Source: Bog-532 sp963775825 | GTDB lineage: Bacteria; Actinomycetota; Actinomycetes; Streptosporangiales; Streptosporangiaceae | Reading direction: 5' to 3' | DNA length: 64,000 nucleotides | NCBI GenBank assembly: GCA_963775825.1 | Contig: CAVZKY010000037.1 | Coordinates: 233,899-297,898 of the forward strand | Shown here: positions 29,336 through 38,224 of the stretch, one piece after another | How the letters are laid out: the number at the start of each line of letters is the position of its first letter | Numbering within the stretch: position 1 is the first letter of the stretch | The notes under the pieces: model-generated | What the model was told of the DNA's origin: nothing | Databases searched by the model: none | What the model saw: the letters and a program-made list of their open reading frames with translations, nothing else | Translations under genes and position numbers: made by a program

Positions 29336-29903
29336 ATGGGTCCGGCGACGACGTTGACGGAACTGGGGGCCGCACGCTTTGTCGTGGCCGTCGACAAGAT
29401 GCTGGCCGTTTACACGGCGGCCATGAAGCCGACGGCCTCGCAGCTGGCAGGGCGTCGCGCGATCATGGCCCGGCACGCCACCAATCCCGGCTTCCGCGCG
29501 CTCGCCGTGCTGGATGCTGACGGGCAACCGGTCGCCTTCACCTACGGCTTCCACGGTGAGCCCGGGCAGTGGTGGCACGACGTGGTGAACTTTGCCCTGT
29601 CCGCCTCGGCCGGCACCGCCGAGGCCCAGCACTGGCTGACCGACTCGTTCGAGGTCGCCGAGCTGCACGTGACCCCGGCCTATCAGCACCAGGGGCTCGG
29701 CCGGAGCCTGCTGTACCGGCTGACCGCCGACCTGGAGGAGCCCTGCGCGCTGCTGTCTACGCATGACTCCGACTCGCCAGCCCGGCACCTCTACCGCAGC
29801 GCAGGCTTCGTCGACCTGCTGACGACGTTCCGGTTCTCCGGCGGGGACCCGCCGTACGCAGTGATGGGCGCCGAGCTACCGCTGCGGCCGGGCCCGCGCT
29901 TAG
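29336..29903 (+). CDS. GNAT family N-acetyltransferase
   Basis: The acetyl-CoA-binding core is VAELHVTPAYQHQGLGRSLL (motif A, QxxGxG-type), with LAVLDADGQPVAFTYGFHG before it and ALLSTHDSDSPARHLYRSAG, then FVDL, after it. The natural C-terminus is near GAELPL (29884). As written the frame continues into antisense sequence of metF; a one-base change in the G/C run at about 29890 would use TAG at 29901-29903. The substrate is unknown. It is convergent with metF. Confidence 0.78.
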
Positions 29904-31057
29904 TCGGACAGGGCAGGGCGGCCGGAGGCTCCGGGTTCTGCACGGGCGGGCCGGGCGCCTGGCCGGCTTCCCGCATGGCCGGCGCGGGCCTTCCGCAGTA
30001 TGTGCGGGCGGGCCGGCGCGCCGATCGGCCGGCGCCGGCGGCACGGCGTGGGCGGACGGCGCCGGGCCGGGCTCCTAGCCGGGCTGACGCGCGTGGGGCG
30101 GCGCGCGATCCTGGCCGCCCGCTCAGCGAGGCCGAGTCGCTGGTAGATCTCCCGCGTGGCCCGCGACCAGTTCAGAGTGTAGAAGTGCAGGCCGGGCACG
30201 CCCTCGGCGAGCAGCCGCTCGCACATCCACGCCGCGTAGCCCACGCCGATCTCGCGGACGGCGGCGCGGTTGTCGGCGACGGCGTGCAGCCGCTCGGACA
30301 GCTCCGGCGGGATCCGGGTGCCGCCCAGCTCCACCGCGCGGTCGACGACCCGCACGCTGGTGATCGGCATGATGCCGGGGATGATCGGCACGGCACAGCC
30401 GTACGCGGCCACCCGGTCACGGAGCCGCAGGTAGTCCTCGGGGTAGAAGAACATCTGGGTGATGGCGAAGTCCGCCCCGGCCCGGCACTTGCGGACGAAG
30501 TACTCGACGTCGGAGTCCAGGTCGGCCGAGCGCGGGTGCTTCTCCGGGAAGGCAGCGACGCCGACGCAGAAGTCACCGGCCGACCGGATGAGCCGGACCA
30601 GGTCGTCGGCGTGCGCCAGGCCCTCCGGGTGCGCCGTCCACTCCGCGTTCGCGTCGCCCGGCGGATCCCCGCGCAGGGCCAGCATGTTCCGCACGCCGAC
30701 GGCCGCGTAGGAGCCGATGACGTTCCGGAGCTCGGCGACCGAATGGTTCACCGCGGTGAGGTGCCCCACCGGGGTCAGCGTGGTCTCCTCGGCGATCCGT
30801 CCAGTCACCCGGACCGTGCGGTCGCGGGTCGAGCCGCCCGCGCCGTAGGTGACCGAAACGAACGTCGGGCGCAGCGGCTCGAGCTGCCGGATCGCCCGCC
30901 AGAGCTGCTGCTCCTCGGCGTCGGTCTTCGGCGGCATGAACTCGAACGAGAAGGACTCACCGCCGGCCGCGATCAGGTCCCGGATGGCGGCGGCGTGCCG
31001 GGCCGGACGGGACGGAGTACCGGCGGGCGCAATGGGGCGTCGCGGGCGCGGAGGCAT
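29900..31057 (-). CDS. metF: 5,10-methylenetetrahydrofolate reductase
   Basis: This flavoenzyme makes methyl-THF for methionine synthesis. It shows FSFEFMPPKTDAEEQQLW, FVSVTYGAGGSTRDRTVRVT, RNMLALRGDPPGD, GADFAITQMFFYPEDYLRLR and IIPGIMPITSVRVVDRAVEL, ending HFYTLNWSRATREIYQRLGL. These cover the full family (about 300 residues). A further 70-residue Arg/Pro tail follows and overlaps the GNAT 3' end; it is probably not functional and may reflect a frameshift. metK in the same window uses the methionine this pathway provides. Confidence 0.93.
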   Translation of the reverse strand: MPPRPRRPIAPAGTPSRPARHAAAIRDLIAAGGESFSFEFMPPKTDAEEQQLWRAIRQLEPLRPTFVSVTYGAGGSTRDRTVRVTGRIAEETTLTPVGHLTAVNHSVAELRNVIGSYAAVGVRNMLALRGDPPGDANAEWTAHPEGLAHADDLVRLIRSAGDFCVGVAAFPEKHPRSADLDSDVEYFVRKCRAGADFAITQMFFYPEDYLRLRDRVAAYGCAVPIIPGIMPITSVRVVDRAVELGGTRIPPELSERLHAVADNRAAVREIGVGYAAWMCERLLAEGVPGLHFYTLNWSRATREIYQRLGLAERAARIARRPTRVSPARSPARRRPPTPCRRRRPIGAPARPHILRKARAGHAGSRPGARPARAEPGASGRPALSD

Positions 31058-31109
31058 GCCTCAGGGTAACCGCTGATCCCCGCGGCGGCCAGGGATGCGG
31101 CGCAGCGGG

Positions 31110-31190
31110 CCGGTCACGGGACGCAGGACAGGACAGCCGGCCGGTCACGGGACGCAGGACAGGACAGCCGGCCGGTCACGGGACGCGGGG
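31110..31190. repeat. Tandem copies of the thiE 3' end
   Basis: A 31-bp unit (CCGGTCACGGGACGCAGGAC, then AGGACAGCCGG) starts at 31110 and 31141; a third, diverged copy at 31172 contains the last codons and stop of thiE. In each copy the minus strand reads a TGYCCYGCGTCCCGTGA form, that is, the last codons with the stop. Confidence 0.85.
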
Positions 31191-31853
31191 CAGGCGGGCG
31201 GCGAACGCCGCCGTGGCCGCGGCCGGGTCGGGCGCGTCGGTGAGCGCGCGGACCACCACCACGCGCCGGGCCCCGGCCTCCAGCACCTGGTCCAGGTTGC
31301 CCAGCGTGATGCCGCCGATCGCGAACCAGGGACGCCGGGTGTCCAGTGCGGCCGCGTACCGTACCAGCGGCAGGCCGGGCGCGGGACGGCCCGGCTTGGT
31401 CGGAGTCGGCCAGACCGGGCCGGTGCAGAAGTAGTCCACGCCCGGCGCGGCGGCCTCGGCCGCTGTCTCCGGCTCGGCGTGGGAGGACCGCCCGATCAGC
31501 GGGCCCGGGCCGACGATGGCCCGGGCCACCGCGACCGGGAGATCGTCCTGGCCGAGGTGCAGGATGTCCGCGCCCGCGGCGCAGGCCAGATCCGCCCGGT
31601 CGTTGACGGCGAACAGCGCTCCGTGCCGGGCAGCCTTCTCCCGGAACACCTCCAGGAACGCGAGCTCCCGCGCGGCCTCCAGGCCCTTCTGCCGCAACTG
31701 GACGACGTCCACCCCGGCACCGAGCACAGCGTCCAGGAAGGCCGGGAGATCACCCTGCCGCTCCCGGGCGTCCGTACACAGGTAGAGCCGGGCCGCCGCA
31801 AGCCGGTCCCGGAGCTGGTCCGGCGCGCCGGGCACGTTGGCCGGGCGGGTCAC
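31176..31853 (-). CDS. thiE: Thiamine-phosphate synthase
   Basis: The enzyme joins HMP-pyrophosphate with the thiazole phosphate to give thiamine phosphate. The TIM barrel has RLYLCTDARE, VDVVQLRQKGLEAARELAFL, FAVNDRADLACAAGADILHL, the pyrophosphate-binding GRSSHAEPETA and VDYFCTGPVWPTPTKPGRPA, and ends WFAIGGITLGNLDQVLEAGA. The length fits. The GTG at 31853 lies two bases after the ohr stop, suggesting coupling. No other thi gene is near. Confidence 0.93.
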   Translation of the reverse strand: MTRPANVPGAPDQLRDRLAAARLYLCTDARERQGDLPAFLDAVLGAGVDVVQLRQKGLEAARELAFLEVFREKAARHGALFAVNDRADLACAAGADILHLGQDDLPVAVARAIVGPGPLIGRSSHAEPETAAEAAAPGVDYFCTGPVWPTPTKPGRPAPGLPLVRYAAALDTRRPWFAIGGITLGNLDQVLEAGARRVVVVRALTDAPDPAAATAAFAARLPRVP

Positions 31854-31855
31854 GG

Positions 31856-32305
31856 TCAGGCAGGCTGCTCGGTGGTAGCGGCCGGGCCGGTGAGCCGCAG
31901 CTCCACGCTGATGTTGCCGCGCGTCGCCCGCGAGTACGGGCAGACCTGGTGGGCCGCGTCGGCGGCCTCGCGGGCCTGCTCGGGGCTGGCGTTCGGCAGG
32001 TAGATCTCCAGCGTGGCCACGAGGTCGAAGGCGTCACCTTCGGGGCCGATGCCGATGTATGCCTTAACGGTGGAGCCGTCCACGTCGACGCCCGAACGGC
32101 GGGCGATCGCGCGCAGCGCGCCGTGGTAGCAGGCAGCGTACCCGGCGGCGAACAGCTCCTCGGGGTTGGCTCCGTCGCCCGAGCCGCCCATCTCCGGCGG
32201 CAGGGCGAGGTCGAGGTCGATCAGGCCGTCGGCCGAGGTGACGTGGCCGTTCCGGCCGTCGCCGGTCGAGATGGCTTCGGCGGTGTAGAGGACTTTCTCA
32301 GGCAT
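31856..32305 (-). CDS. Organic hydroperoxide resistance protein, Ohr/OsmC family
   Basis: Ohr is a thiol peroxidase that detoxifies organic hydroperoxides. Its two catalytic cysteines are present: FAAGYAACYHGALRAIARRS and QVCPYSRATRGNISVELRL. The start MPEKVLYTAEAISTGDGRNG is typical; the ATG at 32305 is chosen since the 30 residues upstream do not match the family and GAGGTGG lies eight bases ahead. No OhrR regulator is adjacent. Confidence 0.92.
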   Translation of the reverse strand: MPEKVLYTAEAISTGDGRNGHVTSADGLIDLDLALPPEMGGSGDGANPEELFAAGYAACYHGALRAIARRSGVDVDGSTVKAYIGIGPEGDAFDLVATLEIYLPNASPEQAREAADAAHQVCPYSRATRGNISVELRLTGPAATTEQPA

Positions 32306-32483
32306 GATCAAACCCACCTCAAGGCTCCGGAATGGGTAGAACGAAGGCGCGCGCGGCCACCGTGACCTGTGCGGCCCGGCAGCGCTGCCGACCATGGTAG
32401 GGGAGAGCCGATCCCGCCGTCGGCCGCACCCTGCGGCACCGCCGCGTCAGAAGCGGCGCTGGCGCCATCAGCCCACGGCGCAA

Positions 32484-33149
32484 TCAGCGGGCCGGCTCGG
32501 CGGCCGACAGCAGCTCCCGGAGCGCAGCGGCCGAGGTGAACTGGACGGCGGCGATCCCCGCTGCCTTCGCGCCCGCCACGTTCGCCGCAACGTCGTCGAT
32601 GAACAGGCAGTCCTCCGCCGCGACACCGAACCGCCGCAGCGCCAGCTCAAAGATCCGCGGATCGGGCTTGCATACGCCGACAAAGCTGGAGATGACGACG
32701 TCCTTGAAGCGGCGCAGCAAGGGATAGGCCGCCAGCGTGGCCGGCCATACCTCGCCGTTGAAATTGGAGATCGCATATAGCTCACGGCCCGCGTCGGACA
32801 GCTCGGTGACGAGCTCACTCATACCGGGGACGGCGCCGCCGAGCATTTCCGGCCACCGGTCCCAGTAGGCGCTAATCAGCGCGGCCTGCTCCGGGTAGCG
32901 CGCGGACAGCTCCGCGACCGCGGCGGCGGACGGCTGGCCCGAGTCCATCTGCAGGTTCCAGGCCGGGCTGCACACTTCGGTCAGGAACCATTCGCGCGCC
33001 TCGTCGTCGGGGATGAGCTGGCGGAACAGGTACCGCGGGTTCCAGTCCAGGACGACCCCGCCCAGATCGAAGATAAGCACCGGGCGGGACGCAAGCCAGC
33101 CCGGGTCCTCAGCCGCTCCCGCCATCTCGCGCTTGCCCGGTTCGTCCAA
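32484..33149 (-). CDS. HAD-superfamily hydrolase
   Basis: Motif I is LIFDLGGVVLDWNPRYLFRQ (nucleophile Asp; the FDLGGV form of YihX-like HADs), motif II is the Ser of YAISNFNGE, motif III KPDPRIFELAL and motif IV FIDDVAANVAGAKAAG. This is a complete 221-residue small phosphatase-like HAD with an alpha-helical cap; the substrate is unknown. The TTG at 33149 has AAGGGAG seven bases upstream. It lies between ohr and the repeat array behind cobQ. Confidence 0.88.
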   Translation of the reverse strand: MDEPGKREMAGAAEDPGWLASRPVLIFDLGGVVLDWNPRYLFRQLIPDDEAREWFLTEVCSPAWNLQMDSGQPSAAAVAELSARYPEQAALISAYWDRWPEMLGGAVPGMSELVTELSDAGRELYAISNFNGEVWPATLAAYPLLRRFKDVVISSFVGVCKPDPRIFELALRRFGVAAEDCLFIDDVAANVAGAKAAGIAAVQFTSAAALRELLSAAEPAR

Positions 33150-33180
33150 ACGTCTGCTCCCTTTGTTCGGCTTATTGTGG

Positions 33181-33420
33181 CAGACCGGCCCGGGCAGGAC
33201 CGGCAGGTCACGTGGGCCGGACTGCGGCAGACCGGCCGGGGGCCGGACGGGGAGGTCACGTGGGCCGGTATGCGGCAGACCGGCCGGGGGCCGGACGGGG
33301 AGGTCACGCGGGCCGGCTTACTGCGGCAGACCGGCCGGGGGCCGGACGGGGAGATCACGCGGCCCGGCTTACTGCGGCAGACCGGCCGGGGGCAGGACGG
33401 GGAGGTCACGCGGCGCTCCG
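33181..33420. repeat. Tandem copies of the cobQ 3' end
   Basis: Units of 48-51 bp start CGGCAGACCGGCCGGGGGCC at 33225, 33273, 33324 and 33375; an older, diverged one precedes them. The unit at 33375 is the last coding part of cobQ. The units at 33273 and 33324 also carry TTACTG, the cobQ stop and last Gln codon on the minus strand. So the gene end, stop included, has been multiplied downstream. Confidence 0.9.
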
Positions 33421-34880
33421 CCGGTGATCAGCCGGGCGAGCGCGGCCGTGTCAAGGTGGTCCGCGACCAGGTCGCCGAGCACGTCGAGCCGTGCCTCACG
33501 CAGCTGCGCGAAATCGGTGCCCGGCGCGGGCGTGAAGTCCCGACCCGCCAGCCGGGCCACCTCGGTCAGGAACGCCCGGCGGAAGCCGTCGTTCTCCAGC
33601 GTGCCGTGCCAGCTCGTGCCCCACACCGCGCCGCCCGGCCCGGCCCGGCAACCGTCCAGGAAGCGCTCGGCAGCCGGGGCGGTGAGCCGGACGAGGCCGT
33701 GATGAATCTCGTACCCGGCGACCGGCTGGCCGAGCGCCGTGCCCACGGGACGGCCCAGGCGCTTTTCCGGGCCGAACTCCACCTGGGCCGGGACCAGCCC
33801 CAGCCCGGCGACCTGGCCCGCGCGGGACTCGACCCGGTCCTCGATCTGCCCGGCCAGCATCTGGTACCCGCCGCAGATGCCGAGCACCGGCCGGCCCGCC
33901 TGCGCCCGCTCGGCGATGGCGGCGGCGAGCCCGCACTCCCGCAGCCAGGCGAGGTCCGTTACGGTCGCCCGGGTGCCGGGCAGCACGACCAGGTCGGCGT
34001 CGGCCAACTCGGTGGGCTCGCGGGCCAGCCGGACCAGCACGCCCGGCTCGGCGGCGAGCGCGTCGACGTCGGTGAAGTTGCTGATGCGCGGGAACCGGAC
34101 CACGCTGACCCGCAGCACGTCTCGGCCGAACGGGGCCCCGCCCGAGCTGGCCCGGCGGTCGAGGGCCAGTGAATCCTCGGCGTCGAGCCAGAGGTTGTCC
34201 GCCCACGGGAGCACGCCGAGCAGCGGGCGGCCGGTCAGCCGCTGCAGCATGGTGATCCCGCTGTCCAGCAGTTCAGGGGCGCCGCGGAACTTGTTGATGA
34301 GGAAGCCGGACACGAGTTCCTGGTCCCCGGGAGGCATCAGCGCGAGCGTCCCGTACAGCGCGGCGAACACGCCACCACGGTCGATGTCGCCCACCACGAT
34401 CACCGGCAGCCCGGCCGCGCGGGCCAGGCCCATGTTCGCGACGTCGGTGTCCCGCAGGTTGATCTCCGCCGGGCTGCCGGCCCCCTCGCAGATCACCACG
34501 TCGAACTCGGCACGCAGCCGGTCCAGGCTGGCCAGGGCGACCTCGCGGAGGTCCTTCGCCATGGACCGGTAGGAGACGGCGTCCGCCTCGGCGGCAGGAT
34601 GGCCGAGGACGACGACCTGGCTGCGCCGGTCGCTGCCCGGCTTGAGCAGCACCGGGTTCATGTCCGCGGTCGGCTCGACGCCGGCCGCGGCGGCCTGCAT
34701 GACCTGAGCCCGGCCGATCTCCGCGCCACCGGGGGTGACGAAGGAGTTCAGCGACATGTTCTGCGCCTTGAACGGCGCCACCTTCAGCCCCTGGCGGGCC
34801 AGCCAGCGGCACAGCCCGGCCGTGATCACGCTCTTGCCAGCGTCGGAATTGGTCCCGGCGACCAGCAGCGCCCCCTTCAC
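33369..34880 (-). CDS. cobQ: Cobyric acid synthase
   Basis: CobQ amidates four side chains of adenosyl-cobyrinate diamide using glutamine and ATP. The N-terminal synthetase domain has ALLVAGTNSDAGKSVITAGL (P-loop), KVAPFKAQNMSLNSFVTPGG and VICEGAGSPAEINLRDTDVA. The C-terminal triad-type amidotransferase domain has VLGICGGYQMLAGQI (Cys nucleophile) and GYEIHHGLVRL with WGTSWHGTLEND. The 503-residue length is standard. Its ATGA start overlaps cobD by 4 bp. Its 3' end is duplicated downstream. Confidence 0.95.
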   Translation of the reverse strand: MKGALLVAGTNSDAGKSVITAGLCRWLARQGLKVAPFKAQNMSLNSFVTPGGAEIGRAQVMQAAAAGVEPTADMNPVLLKPGSDRRSQVVVLGHPAAEADAVSYRSMAKDLREVALASLDRLRAEFDVVICEGAGSPAEINLRDTDVANMGLARAAGLPVIVVGDIDRGGVFAALYGTLALMPPGDQELVSGFLINKFRGAPELLDSGITMLQRLTGRPLLGVLPWADNLWLDAEDSLALDRRASSGGAPFGRDVLRVSVVRFPRISNFTDVDALAAEPGVLVRLAREPTELADADLVVLPGTRATVTDLAWLRECGLAAAIAERAQAGRPVLGICGGYQMLAGQIEDRVESRAGQVAGLGLVPAQVEFGPEKRLGRPVGTALGQPVAGYEIHHGLVRLTAPAAERFLDGCRAGPGGAVWGTSWHGTLENDGFRRAFLTEVARLAGRDFTPAPGTDFAQLREARLDVLGDLVADHLDTAALARLITGGAPRDLPVLPPAGLPQ

Positions 34881-36007
34881 CGGGACGGCTCCCGGCGCCG
34901 CGGGCCCGGCCGTTCCCGGGTGCCCAGCAGGGCGAGCCCGGCGGCCAGCGCGGCGGCGGCGATCGTGACGGCGCGGGACAGCCGCTGCGCCCGGCGGATG
35001 TCACCGGGCTCCGGGGGACGGCCATTGCCGAGCTCCGGGCGGCTCTCGGTCACGCCCAGGTAGGTGCTGGCCCCGCCCAGTCGCAGGCCGAGCGCTCCGG
35101 CGAAGGCGGCCTCCGGGCACCCGGCGTTCGGGCTGGGGTGGCGGCCGCCGTCGCGGCGGGCCGCGCGCAGGGCCCCGCTGGGGCTGCCGCCGGCCACCGG
35201 GGCGCAGGCCGCGGCGAGGACCGCACTGAGCCGGGCCGGCGCCCAGTTGGCCACGTCATCCAGGCGGGCCGCGGCCCAGCCAAACTGCCGGTAGCGCGCT
35301 GACCGGTAGCCGACCATCGCATCCAGGGTGTTCACCGCGCGGTAGGCAGCCAGCCCGGGCAGCCCGGCGGCCGCGGCCCAGAGCAGCGGGGCGACCGCGG
35401 CGTCGCTGGTGTTCTCGGCCACGGACTCCACCACGGCCCGGGCGAGCTCCTTCGGCCCGAGCTGGCTGGGATCCCGGCTGCAGAGCCCCGGCAGGACGGC
35501 ACGGGCGGCGGCCAGGTCGTTGGCGTCCAGGTGCAGCGCGGCTCGGTCAGCAGTCTGCCGCAGCGAACGGGCCCCGGTGACCGCCCACACTCCGGCCGCG
35601 AGCGCGGCGGCGCGCGGCAGCGGACGGTCACGGGTGAGCCGGTGCGCGGCCACGGCGGGGCCGGTGGCAGCGGCCAGGCAGGCGCCGGTGTGCAGCGCGC
35701 CGCGGAGCCGGCTGTCCGCGTACATCCGGGTCTCCAGCCCGGCAGCCAAGCGCCCGAAGGCGGCCACCGGGTGGCCACGCCGGGGGTCGCCGATCAACGC
35801 GTCCAGCGCCACCCCCGCGGCCAGGCCCGCCGCGAGCGGCCAGTCACGGCCGGTGCCCCGCGGCTGACGGCCTGGGCCGACGCCCTTTCGCCTCAGCCGG
35901 GCGCCCAGGCGCGCGCCGTTGACCCGCGGCCGGGGGCCCGGGCCGGCGCTGCTGGGCGTCACCAGGCCTCGCCTGGTGCAACCTGCCCCGTCCACGTCAC
36001 ATAGCAT
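34877..36007 (-). CDS. cobD: Adenosylcobinamide-phosphate synthase
   Basis: CobD (CbiB) is a membrane protein that attaches the aminopropanol linker to cobyric acid. It shows ALDALIGDPRRGHPVAAFGR, LARAVVESVAENTSDAAVAP, LPGLAAYRAVNTLDAMVGYR, SPNAGCPEAAFAGALGLRLG and several hydrophobic segments. The first 45 residues are Arg-rich and probably not translated; a GTG near VNGARLG or later is a likely start. It is the first gene of a two-gene cobD-cobQ unit. No cobalamin riboswitch is recognisable upstream; 36040-36120 instead has three approximate 21-bp repeats. Confidence 0.92.
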   Translation of the reverse strand: MLCDVDGAGCTRRGLVTPSSAGPGPRPRVNGARLGARLRRKGVGPGRQPRGTGRDWPLAAGLAAGVALDALIGDPRRGHPVAAFGRLAAGLETRMYADSRLRGALHTGACLAAATGPAVAAHRLTRDRPLPRAAALAAGVWAVTGARSLRQTADRAALHLDANDLAAARAVLPGLCSRDPSQLGPKELARAVVESVAENTSDAAVAPLLWAAAAGLPGLAAYRAVNTLDAMVGYRSARYRQFGWAAARLDDVANWAPARLSAVLAAACAPVAGGSPSGALRAARRDGGRHPSPNAGCPEAAFAGALGLRLGGASTYLGVTESRPELGNGRPPEPGDIRRAQRLSRAVTIAAAALAAGLALLGTRERPGPRRREPSR

Positions 36008-36142
36008 CTGACCCTAGGCGAAACCGCCGGGGCCGGCTGGGCTCCCCTGCTTTGCGCCCGGGTTAGCGGTCAGCTCCGGCTAGTGGGCGGTCAGCCCTGG
36101 TTACCCGGCGGTCGGCTCCGGGCCGGGCCGCGCAGGCGAGCC

Positions 36143-37154
36143 TCAATCTCCCGCCTGTTGCGCTCCAGCCAGATCGCGGAGCGTAGCAACCGCTCCCCTA
36201 CCCCAGCCTCCTGCATGCGCGTCCAGGCCCCACCACGCATACTGGCCCGCTGGGCGATACGTCGCCCGCGACCGCCTCAGCCACCGGCTGGCCACTGGCA
36301 CCAGACGGGACCGGGCGCCGTAGGAGAGTCCGTACGCCTCGCAGAAAAGGGCGATGCGAGCTGGCGCGTGGGCGTCTGAGAAACGCCGGATCCCGGTCGG
36401 CCGGATCGGCGATCGGCGCCCAGTAGCGCAACGTCTGGATGACGTCGACCAGCCGCGTCCCGGGCCGCGCGAGATCGAAGTCAATGAACGCGTACGGCCG
36501 GGCACCATCCGGCCCGGTGCGGAAGATGACGTTCTCCAGGTTCACGTCGCAGTGGCAAATGATGTCCGCGGGGCCGTCGACGAACCGGGTCAGCTCGCCG
36601 TCCCACTGCGCCCCCGGCGGCGGTTTGAAGCCGATCACCGCCTGGTGATAGCGCAGCAGCAGTTCGGCCAGGTGCGCGAGAGTGGAATCAGCGACGGTGC
36701 AGTCCGGCAGCGAGCACTTCCCGGTGAAGCCGGGCAGGTAGGTCAGGACCTCCCGGTTCCTGCCGTCGATGCCGAGCACGCGCGGGGCGCCATCGAACCC
36801 GACAGCCTCCAGGTGCCGCAGCAGTGCGTGCACCGCGGGGGTGTGCGGCCGGACGGGGCGCCGGACGGTCCGGCCGACGCGGACGACACCCTCGGTCATG
36901 TCGCCGCCGAGGAGGGGGACTTCGGTTTCCCCCGGGTCGGCGCCGAGGTAACGGGGGAGAATGCTGGTGTTCTCCGGGCATCCTGGCTGCCCGCGGCTCG
37001 CCAGGGTGCGGAGCTGCGTCACGGCGACCGGGTCCGGGACTGGGACCGGTCTGCTCCTCGGCCGGACGACCCGGGCCAGGAAACGGCTGGGCCAACCCAT
37101 CGGCCAGGCGTCCGGCGCGCAGGCCGACCTGCCGCTTGTTGAGCGCGCTGACAC
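36143..37154 (-). CDS. Aminoglycoside phosphotransferase-fold kinase, frameshifted
   Basis: The kinase core includes GGDMTEGVVRVGRTVRRPVR, the catalytic loop ICHCDVNLENVIFR (HxDxxxxN) and the metal Asp in YAFIDFDLARPGTRLVD, followed by TLRYWAPIAD. This is the APH family of small-molecule kinases; the substrate is unknown. After DPADRDPAFLR (about 36375) the family sequence continues in another frame: FSDAHAPARIALFCEAYGLS to the stop at 36143. A single-base indel separates the parts. The start is unclear, between 37154 and the ATG at 36899. Confidence 0.78.
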
Positions 37155-38100
37155 GATCCTGCAGTTCCCGGGAGCGGGCCTGCAGAGCGAGAGCTACGAT
37201 CCGCCAGTTCATCCGAGCACTCCCGTAGCACATGGGCAAGGGACTGAATCACCCCGGGGAGATCGCTCAGCGAGCACGACTCCCGCGATGGCTGTTTCGG
37301 TCTCTGCGGCCGATGGCCCCGAGCCGAAATTAGCCAGGCGGCTGGTCGGGCCGGGCGGGAGCGGCTCGATAGCGTCGGCCCCAGTCGCTTCGGCAGGCTG
37401 ATGATCCGGGTGCCGGCGGGCCCCGACAGGCGGCAACGCAGGCAGCGCCTCGGTGATCGTCGCGACAGCTTGTCCAGTTAAAACCTCGTGAGACACCTCA
37501 GCGTCACCCTTCACACAGGTCAGGAATCCGTAATCGGCGGTTTCTAACCAGACGTCATGAAAAGTGACGATAAACGGTTACTGCCCGGAGTCGCTAGTCT
37601 GCCCTCTGGATAACTCCATGCCTTTATCCGCCATTGGCGAAAGTCGTGTCAACGCTGAATGACCGGAGTCACGCCGGTAACTTCTGTTTCATGGATGGCG
37701 AAGGCAATGTGCGGCGGATCTCATTCGGCGGCGGCGAGGCTTTACGGATGGTCAGGAATGCACGACATTGCTGACCGGAATGGTAGTTGGCCGCTATTTC
37801 GTGGTTCTGATCTGGCCCGGACCGGCCTGATGCGGCGGCACCCTGGGCGACCTGAGCCGGGCCAGGCCGGCGTGGCGGCGGGCCCAGGCAGGCGGGACCT
37901 CCGGATGGTCCGGCGGCCTGATTTTGGACGGACGCAAGGCCATGGCATGCTGGACGCTGGCTGCCGTGGGTGGGGCGAGCGGATCTCACGGGATTGTTCG
38001 GCCGCCGTCGGGGCCTGGTCAATCGGATCTGCCGTCGCGATGCACAGCGGACCCGCTTGTGGCCGACACGTGACCTTTGGCATGCACAATGTTGTGCCGG
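37155..38100. other. Region between the APH gene and tRNA-Arg
   Basis: No recognisable gene in about 950 bp. A minus-strand stretch ending at 37212 reads MNWRIVALALQARSRELQDR and is coding-like in composition, but matches no family I know and merges into the kinase region in another frame. The part from 37520 to 37760 is less GC-rich and has no clear signals. Confidence 0.35.
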
Positions 38101-38174
38101 GCGCCCGTAGCTCAGTCGGATAGAGCAGCTGCCTTCTAAGCAGTAGGTCGCAGGTTCGAGTCCTGCCGGGCGCG
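38101..38174 (+). tRNA. tRNA-Arg (anticodon UCU)
   Basis: A full cloverleaf can be drawn: acceptor GCGCCCG/CGGGCGC, D stem GCTC/GAGC, anticodon loop CTTCTAA within GCTGC/GCAGT, and T arm GCAGG-TTCGAGT-CCTGC, with discriminator G. CCA is not encoded. The adjacent integrase gene pointing toward its 3' end makes this the probable attachment site of the following element. Confidence 0.95.
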
Positions 38175-38224
38175 CCTGTCGTAGACCCAGGTCAGAGCCA
38201 TATTGGCCCGGTCATTGTGGGTGG

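Noticed and set aside
36008..36142. Cobalamin riboswitch upstream of cobD
   Set aside because: No B12-box-like sequence is visible; the region consists of short approximate repeats.
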